A DNA stretch of 64,000 nt from DASXYG01 sp036502625 (GTDB taxonomy: Bacteria > Actinomycetota > Actinomycetes > Streptosporangiales > Streptosporangiaceae). Both the position numbers and the translations under genes were made by a program. Under the pieces are notes generated by a model. The model was given only the letters and a program-made list of their open reading frames with translations. It made no database searches and was not told where the DNA came from. The stretch is from the NCBI GenBank assembly GCA_036502625.1, contig DASXYG010000140.1:62001-126000 (forward strand). Reading direction: 5' to 3'. Shown piece by piece: positions 59,258 through 64,000 of this stretch. How positions within the stretch are numbered: position 1 is the stretch's first letter; each line of letters opens with the position of its first letter.

Positions 59258-60453
59258 GTCGACGGCACCACCACTCGGTCGCCGGCCGAAAGGGCGCCGG
59301 AGACCTGCACGCGCCCATTGGCGTCGTCGAACAGGCCCGGCGTCACCGGCACGATCCGGTTCCGGCCGCCGTTCGCCGCCGCGACCTCGACCGCGTATCC
59401 GCCGCCGGCCTTTCCGATGAGCGCGGTCACCGGGACGATCAGCGCGTTCTTGACGCCGTCCGTGGTGATCTGCACCTGGACCGGCGCCTGTTCGAGGTTC
59501 CCGGCGTCCTTCGGGTGCTTCAGCGTGACGTAGACCGGGAGTGTGGCCGACCCCGACGACGCCCCCGAGTCGGAGCCGTCCGAGCCGTTCTGGCCCGACG
59601 CCGTGGCGACCGCGCCGATCCGGCTGACCACGCCGGACGTGACCCGGTTGTCCGGCAGCGTGACCTGCACCTGGTCGCCCTTCGCGACCTCCGACTGCTG
59701 GGCGGCGTCGAGCTTCACGGTCACCTCGCGCCGGTTCGACGACGCCTCCATGATCGGGTGCCCCGCGCCGGCTTTCGTGCCGTTCTTGGCCGTCACCTTG
59801 CTGATCCGCAATGGGCCGGGCAGCAGCACCGCCTGGCCGAGCTTCAGCTCGCCCGTGACGTCGGCGCCGCGTTTGTCCTGGAGCTTCTCCAGGGCGGCCA
59901 CGGTCGCCGAGCCGAAATGGCGCGAATCGGGATCGAGCTCGGACTTGTCCGCGTAGCCCTCGTCGACGAGGGTCCTGTTCAGCGCCTGGACGTCCTTGCC
60001 GTCGGCGCCCTCGGCCAGGTCCCGGTACGCGGGCGTGCTCCCGCAGACGAGGATCACCGGCTTCTGGTCGACGTCGTACAGCGTCTCGCCGCAGTCGACC
60101 TGGGCGCCCGCGGCCGGCAGCCAGGTGTACGTTCCGCTGGCCTGGTCGGCCACGGAGTACGGGCTCCCGTCGGCGTCGGCCGCGTACGCGAGCGTCCCGC
60201 TCTGGCCGATCTGCGCGGAGAGCGGGCCCTCCTGGACGGGCGCCAGCGACGTGCCGTAGCCGGCGGCCGCGGCCTGCTTGCCGTCGTCGCCGTGCGCGCC
60301 CGTCACGGCGAGGATCACGCCGCCGCCCGCCACGACGACCGCGAGCGCGACGCCGCCGCCGAGCAGCCCGCGCCGGCGCCGCCACCACGGACGGGCGGGC
60401 GCCTCGGCGGACGTACCGGTGCTCGCCGTGGTCCCGAGGTCAGCCGTTGCCAT
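59254..60453 (-). CDS. membrane-fusion-like adaptor with peptidoglycan-binding-like insert
   Basis: A 399-residue protein with an N-terminal cytoplasmic tail, one membrane helix (about 31-51) and an extracytoplasmic adaptor. An inserted stretch (GADGKDVQALNRTLVDEGYADKSELDPDSRHFGSATVAALEKLQDKRG) is a PG_binding_1-like domain, common in Gram-positive adaptors of MacAB-like pumps. The barrel-type segments AAQQSEVAKGDQVQVTLPDN and LIVPVTALI follow. It shares overlaps with the ATPase and lipoprotein genes. Confidence 0.9.
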   Translation of the reverse strand: MATADLGTTASTGTSAEAPARPWWRRRRGLLGGGVALAVVVAGGGVILAVTGAHGDDGKQAAAAGYGTSLAPVQEGPLSAQIGQSGTLAYAADADGSPYSVADQASGTYTWLPAAGAQVDCGETLYDVDQKPVILVCGSTPAYRDLAEGADGKDVQALNRTLVDEGYADKSELDPDSRHFGSATVAALEKLQDKRGADVTGELKLGQAVLLPGPLRISKVTAKNGTKAGAGHPIMEASSNRREVTVKLDAAQQSEVAKGDQVQVTLPDNRVTSGVVSRIGAVATASGQNGSDGSDSGASSGSATLPVYVTLKHPKDAGNLEQAPVQVQITTDGVKNALIVPVTALIGKAGGGYAVEVAAANGGRNRIVPVTPGLFDDANGRVQVSGALSAGDRVVVPST

Positions 60454-60961
60454 TCTCCGAACCTCCTAGGTGGGCCACGTTGCGGCACGCGCTCATCGCC
60501 TTCTTGAACTGCGGCGACTTGGTGTCGATCTTGTCCCGGGGCACCAGCAGGCGGCCGTCCTGCGGGTCGGGCATGTTCGGTATGCCGTTCCTGCGCATGC
60601 ACTGGGCCCATTTCAGCCATTCCTTCTGGTCCTGGGCACGCTGCGCGGAACTGGGCTCGAAACCGGGCGGCTCCTTCGACTTGCACGCCTGCCGCGCCTT
60701 CTTGAACTGCGGCGAATTCCGGTTCGGCCCGCCCGCCGCGATCACGAACTTGCCGGTCTTGTCGGGGTCGGGGAAGTCCGGTACGCCGTTCTCGCGCATG
60801 CACTGCGTGAACCGCACCGCCTTCTCCAAAGTGGAGTTCGCGTTCGCGCTGGAATTCGGGCCGGACGAGCCGGTATTCGGATCACCGGAGCCGCCGCATG
60901 CCGCGGTCGTCAGGGCCAGCGCGGCGGCCGATGCGGCCAGCAGCACAGAGACCTTGTTCAT
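60440..60961 (-). CDS. lipoprotein with two copies of a CMR-NG-P-PDP domain
   Basis: A 173-residue lipoprotein; the signal ends with lipobox Cys22 (TTAACGG). The mature part contains a tandem duplication: FTQCMRENGVPDFPDPDKTG...SPQFKKARQACKS and WAQCMRRNGIPNMPDPQDG...SPQFKKAMSACRN, each with two cysteines. The domain is widespread in actinobacterial lipoproteins but of unknown function. The gene overlaps the adaptor by 14 bases and leads the exporter operon, so it may be a dedicated surface partner or cargo receptor of the pump. Confidence 0.85.
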   Translation of the reverse strand: MNKVSVLLAASAAALALTTAACGGSGDPNTGSSGPNSSANANSTLEKAVRFTQCMRENGVPDFPDPDKTGKFVIAAGGPNRNSPQFKKARQACKSKEPPGFEPSSAQRAQDQKEWLKWAQCMRRNGIPNMPDPQDGRLLVPRDKIDTKSPQFKKAMSACRNVAHLGGSENGNG

Positions 60962-61009
60962 CGTTTCTCTTTCCGATGGGGTATCGCTTGCGAAAGGCCG
61001 TTTCCGCGG

Positions 61010-62308
61010 TCAGCCGGATTTGCCGCGCGCGATGTACAGGTTCATGTCGGTGAAGTCGAGCGTGACGTTGTACGGCTTGTAGAAGCAGTGCGCGAAGTGC
61101 GCCGGAACGTCGAATCCGTACGGCTGGGCGACCGGCATTTTCGGGTCGGTCTCGCAGTAGACCCCGTTGGCGGTGGCGGCGCCGAGGCGGAGCTCCTTCG
61201 GGTAGCACGGGTTGGTGACCGCCGGGTGGCTGTGCGCGAAGGTCTCGATCGGACGGTCGAGGTCGGTGCGCACCCCCAGCCGCTCGGCCGTGTCACCGTG
61301 CAGGCCCGCGGCGGCCTCGCCGGTTCCGCCGACGTTCACGGCCACCACCCGCGGGCCGGAGCCGGCGACGCTGCCCCTGCTGTGCAGCATGTGCTCGCGG
61401 GCCAGCCACAGCGGCAGCGGCTCGGCGCCCGCCCGTACGGCGTCGGCGCGTACTTTCGCGGCCGTTTCGGGGGTGCGGCGGCGCAAAATCAGCGACCGGC
61501 CCGCGTAGTCAAACGTGCTCAGCAGGTGGTAGAAGACCCACGTGCCGATGATCCCGTCCCTCGGCCCGCCGGGCGTGGCCGGGTCCGGCTCGTCCCACTC
61601 CACCGGGATGTTGCGCAGCTCGATGCCGCCCAGCTTGAAGGACTCCAGCACCCCGAAGTACTGCCACACGGTGCCGTCCAGGAAGTCGATCTTCTGCTTG
61701 GCCACGGGCTTCAGCCCGGCCTCCTCGGCGACCTTCGTGGACATGCCCAGCCACGGCTCGCCGGTGTAGAACGTGAAGCGCTTCGGCGGCCCGCCATTGA
61801 CCGAGGCCTCGATCAGCGGTTCCGGGTCCATCTGCTGCCAGGGCAGCCGCGCGATATCGCCGTGGACCTGATACGCCTTTCCGCTGACCGCCGCGAACCA
61901 TTTCGCGAAGATGTCCTCACCGGCCGCCTGCCAGCGCGGTACGGAGAGGGCGAATTTGTCCTGCCGGATGTAGCAGTCGCCCAGGAATTCGTTCGTGTCC
62001 TTGTCGTCCGGCGCCAGTTCGAGTGCCTTCTTGAGGAATTTCTCGGCCTCGGGGAACCGGTTGGACAGGAGCGCGACATAACCGCGCTGGCGGGTCGCGC
62101 GCAGGTTCGTGGGGTCCTTTTTCAGGATCTCCTCGTACGCGCGGCCGGCCCGCGCGAACTTCCCGGCCTTGAACAGCGCGTCCGCGTCGTCAATGCCGGC
62201 CCGCGCGGTGGCCGCCTCGCTCAGCAGCGGTGTGGCCGCGGCGGCGCCGGCCACCACGGCGGCGCCCCGCAATAGCGAGCGCCGATTCCATTCTCCGTCA
62301 TGGTCCAT
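61010..62308 (-). CDS. Tat-exported TPR and retropepsin-like protein
   Basis: A 432-residue protein. The N-terminus EWNRRSLLRGAAVVAGAAAATP is a twin-arginine signal. Two to three TPR repeats follow (ADALFKAGKFARAGRAYEEILKKDPTN, RATRQRGYVALLSNRFPEAEKFLKKALELAPDD). The rest resembles a retropepsin-like aspartyl protease domain: FTFYTGEPWLGMS stands where the DTG motif is expected, with Tyr replacing the catalytic Asp, and DGIIGTWVFYHLLSTFDYAGRSLILRR matches the second conserved block. It is probably catalytically altered or a binding protein. Monocistronic. Confidence 0.75.
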   Translation of the reverse strand: MDHDGEWNRRSLLRGAAVVAGAAAATPLLSEAATARAGIDDADALFKAGKFARAGRAYEEILKKDPTNLRATRQRGYVALLSNRFPEAEKFLKKALELAPDDKDTNEFLGDCYIRQDKFALSVPRWQAAGEDIFAKWFAAVSGKAYQVHGDIARLPWQQMDPEPLIEASVNGGPPKRFTFYTGEPWLGMSTKVAEEAGLKPVAKQKIDFLDGTVWQYFGVLESFKLGGIELRNIPVEWDEPDPATPGGPRDGIIGTWVFYHLLSTFDYAGRSLILRRRTPETAAKVRADAVRAGAEPLPLWLAREHMLHSRGSVAGSGPRVVAVNVGGTGEAAAGLHGDTAERLGVRTDLDRPIETFAHSHPAVTNPCYPKELRLGAATANGVYCETDPKMPVAQPYGFDVPAHFAHCFYKPYNVTLDFTDMNLYIARGKSG

Positions 62309-62385
62309 GCCTCCACTGAAGACGGACGGCCGTTGCGGTGGCGTATGCGATTTTCAATACGCCCGCGATACACCGGATCGCGGCG

Positions 62386-63504
62386 TCAGGGGGCCGCGGG
62401 CGTGCCGGGCAGCCGGATCGTGACGACGAGGCCGCCGCCGGGGCGCGGCGCGAGGTCGAGCGTGCCGTCGTGCGCGCGGACGATGCTGTGCACGATGGCC
62501 AGCCCGAGGCCGACGCCGGCGTGCTCCTCGTCGCCGCGCGCGCGTTCCGTGCCGCGCTGGAACGGTTCGACGAGCGTCGGCACCAGTTCCGGCGGAAGCG
62601 GGCGGCCGGTGTTCTCGACCCGCAGGACGCTCGCGTCGGCCTGCTGCTCGGTGTGGACCGTGACGGTGCCGCCGGCGGGGAGGTTGTGGACGACGCCGTT
62701 CTGGACGAGGTTCGTCACCATCCGCAGGAGGAGCTCCGCCGAGCCGGGCGTCTTCGTGGCCGCGCCGGTGACGTCGAGGGTGATCCGGCGTTCCTCGGCG
62801 AGGGGGAGCAGCGTTTCGGTGGCCTGCTCGGCGACGAGCGACAGGTCGACGGTTTCGCGGGTGAGGCCGCCGCGGTCGCCGCGGGAGAGCAGGAGGAGCG
62901 CCTCGGTGAGGTCGATCGCCCGCGCGTTGACCGTACGCAGGCGTTCGATGAGCTCGTCCCGGTCCCGCTCCGGGTCGTCGCGGGCGACGTCGAGGAGGGC
63001 CTGGGAGATCGCCAGCGGCGTGCGCAGTTCGTGTGAGGCGTTCGCGGCGAACCGCTGCTGTTCGGCGACCTGGGATTCGAGCTGCTGGAGCATGGTGTCG
63101 AACCCGTCGGCGAGCTCGCGGAACTCGTCCCTGCGGCCCGGCAGCCGGATCCGGTGGGACAGCGATCCGTCCGCGGCCGTCCGCGCCGCCTCCGTGATCC
63201 GGGTGAGCGGCGCGAGCATCCGGCCGGCCAGGAACCACCCCCCGAGCAGGCCGAACACCAGCAGGAAGGCGAGCGCGACGGCCACGGCGGGCGCGAAGCC
63301 GCGCAGGAGCTCCGCGCGGCTGGGCCCGGTGATGATGATGACCCCGCCGAACGTCCTCCGGATGGACCTGGCGTCGTTGGTCGGCACCCAGCGCAGCACG
63401 AACACCCACATCACGGCCAGCAGGAGAAGGCCGGCGAGGAGCAGGAACCCGGCGTAGCTGATCGTCAGCTTCAGCCGGGCGCTGAGCCCGGGGCGCCTGT
63501 TCAC
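62386..63504 (-). CDS. sensor histidine kinase, OmpR-type two-component system
   Basis: A 372-residue kinase. Two membrane helices (about 15-38 and 73-95) flank a short extracytoplasmic loop; a HAMP domain follows (GRMLAPLTRITEAARTAADGSLSHRI), then phosphoacceptor His158 in FAANASHELRTPLAIS, N-box LLRMVTNLVQNGVVHN and G-box GVGLGLAIVHSIVRAHDG. The GTG at 63504 overlaps the response regulator stop (GTGA). The loop is too small to suggest a ligand. Confidence 0.92.
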   Translation of the reverse strand: MNRRPGLSARLKLTISYAGFLLLAGLLLLAVMWVFVLRWVPTNDARSIRRTFGGVIIITGPSRAELLRGFAPAVAVALAFLLVFGLLGGWFLAGRMLAPLTRITEAARTAADGSLSHRIRLPGRRDEFRELADGFDTMLQQLESQVAEQQRFAANASHELRTPLAISQALLDVARDDPERDRDELIERLRTVNARAIDLTEALLLLSRGDRGGLTRETVDLSLVAEQATETLLPLAEERRITLDVTGAATKTPGSAELLLRMVTNLVQNGVVHNLPAGGTVTVHTEQQADASVLRVENTGRPLPPELVPTLVEPFQRGTERARGDEEHAGVGLGLAIVHSIVRAHDGTLDLAPRPGGGLVVTIRLPGTPAAP

Positions 63505-64000
63505 GCGTCGCCGCCGGTGTCGATCCGGTAGCCGACGCCGGGCACCGTGGCGATCAGCCAGGGTTCGCCGAGGCGTTTGCGCAGGGCGGAGACGGTGATG
63601 CGGACGGCGTTGGTGAACGGGTCGGCGTTCTCGTCCCACGCCCGTTCCAGGAGCTCTTCGGCGTTGACGACCCCGCCCTCGGCGGCGACGAGCACCTCGA
63701 GCACGGCGAACTGCTTCCGGGTGAGCGCGACGTAGCGCCCGTCGCGGAAGACCTCACGGCGGAACGGGTCGAGCCGCAGCCCCGCGACCTCGCGCACCGG
63801 GGGCCGGGCGTACGCGCGCCTGCGGTCCAGCGCCCGCAACCGCATCACCAGCTCCCGGAGCTCGAACGGCTTGGTGAGGTAGTCATCGGCGCCGAGCCCG
63901 AACCCCGAGGCCTTGTCGTCCAACCGGTCGGCCGCGGTGAGCATGAGGATCGGCATGCCGCTGCCGGACGCGACGATCCGCCGGGCGATCTCGTCACCGG
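63501..64000 (-). CDS. OmpR-type response regulator (cut by window end)
   Basis: The frame is open to base 64000, so the N-terminus, including the phospho-acceptor Asp, lies outside the window. Visible parts are the receiver end (MPILMLTAADRLDDKASGFGLGADDYLTKPFELRELVMRLRAL, with the conserved Thr and Lys) and the winged-helix output domain (LTRKQFAVLEVLVAAEGGVVNAEELLERAWDENADPFTNAVRITVSALRKRLG). It is coupled to the downstream kinase gene. Confidence 0.93.
   Translation of the reverse strand, partial: GDEIARRIVASGSGMPILMLTAADRLDDKASGFGLGADDYLTKPFELRELVMRLRALDRRRAYARPPVREVAGLRLDPFRREVFRDGRYVALTRKQFAVLEVLVAAEGGVVNAEELLERAWDENADPFTNAVRITVSALRKRLGEPWLIATVPGVGYRIDTGGDA

Overview
The window is very GC-rich, gene-dense DNA with many GTG starts, stop/start overlaps (GTGA, ATGA) and abundant CGTACGG-type words. 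It carries F420-dependent enzyme families, SAV2177/DUF574-type methyltransferases, an AfsR-like SARP regulator and an ECF41 sigma factor. This points to a filamentous actinomycete, most likely of the Streptosporangiales/Thermomonosporaceae type or near Streptomyces. The genus is an inference. No rRNA, tRNA, CRISPR array, phage or transposase gene was seen.

Layout. 1-5.2 kb: an IclR regulator fragment faces an MHS-type transporter coupled to a glutamate decarboxylase; opposite them lies a large protein with a Flp-pilin-like N-terminus. 5.3-16.9 kb: an apparent catabolic regulon. A GntR/FCD regulator is followed, on the other strand, by a nine-gene chain: LLM flavin enzyme, small membrane protein, NMT1-type ABC importer (4 genes), and molybdenum hydroxylase large, medium and small subunits. 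An enamidase-like hydrolase is divergent. GGATCC-based palindromes lie at the GntR gene and in the divergent LLM/enamidase promoter. The logic (import, ring hydroxylation, flavin/F420 step, cyclic enamide hydrolysis) suggests breakdown of an N-heterocycle. The medium subunit gene contains a 360-codon in-frame repeat array. 17-22.4 kb: MarR plus amidohydrolase, SDR, secreted lamin-tail protein and two repeat-rich intergenic islands sharing one repeat family.

22.5-32.5 kb: two DUF574-type methyltransferases flank an acyl-metabolism group (acyl-CoA ligase, LLM oxidoreductase, two SDRs, acyl-CoA dehydrogenase, zinc alcohol dehydrogenase, ketoacyl synthase). 32.6-42.7 kb: DHFR-like protein, methyltransferase, an ECF41 sigma factor with a berberine-bridge-type flavoprotein sharing its promoter motif, acyl ligase, TetR/P450, DoxX-like membrane protein, amidase.

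42.8-46.1 kb: a compact MauE-MauD-like operon around a Tat-exported peptide with ten cysteines, followed by four uncharacterised small genes. This is the best candidate for an undescribed system. 46.1-52.3 kb: DrrAB-like exporter, SARP regulator and P450. GTGTCAG direct repeats with 11-bp period precede both the exporter and the P450. 52.3-64 kb: VOC protein, NarL-type two-component pair, ArsR-like regulator with two membrane proteins, Ddn-like F420 enzyme, a MacAB-like exporter with a duplicated-domain lipoprotein, a Tat-exported TPR/retropepsin-like protein, and an OmpR-type two-component pair cut by the window end.
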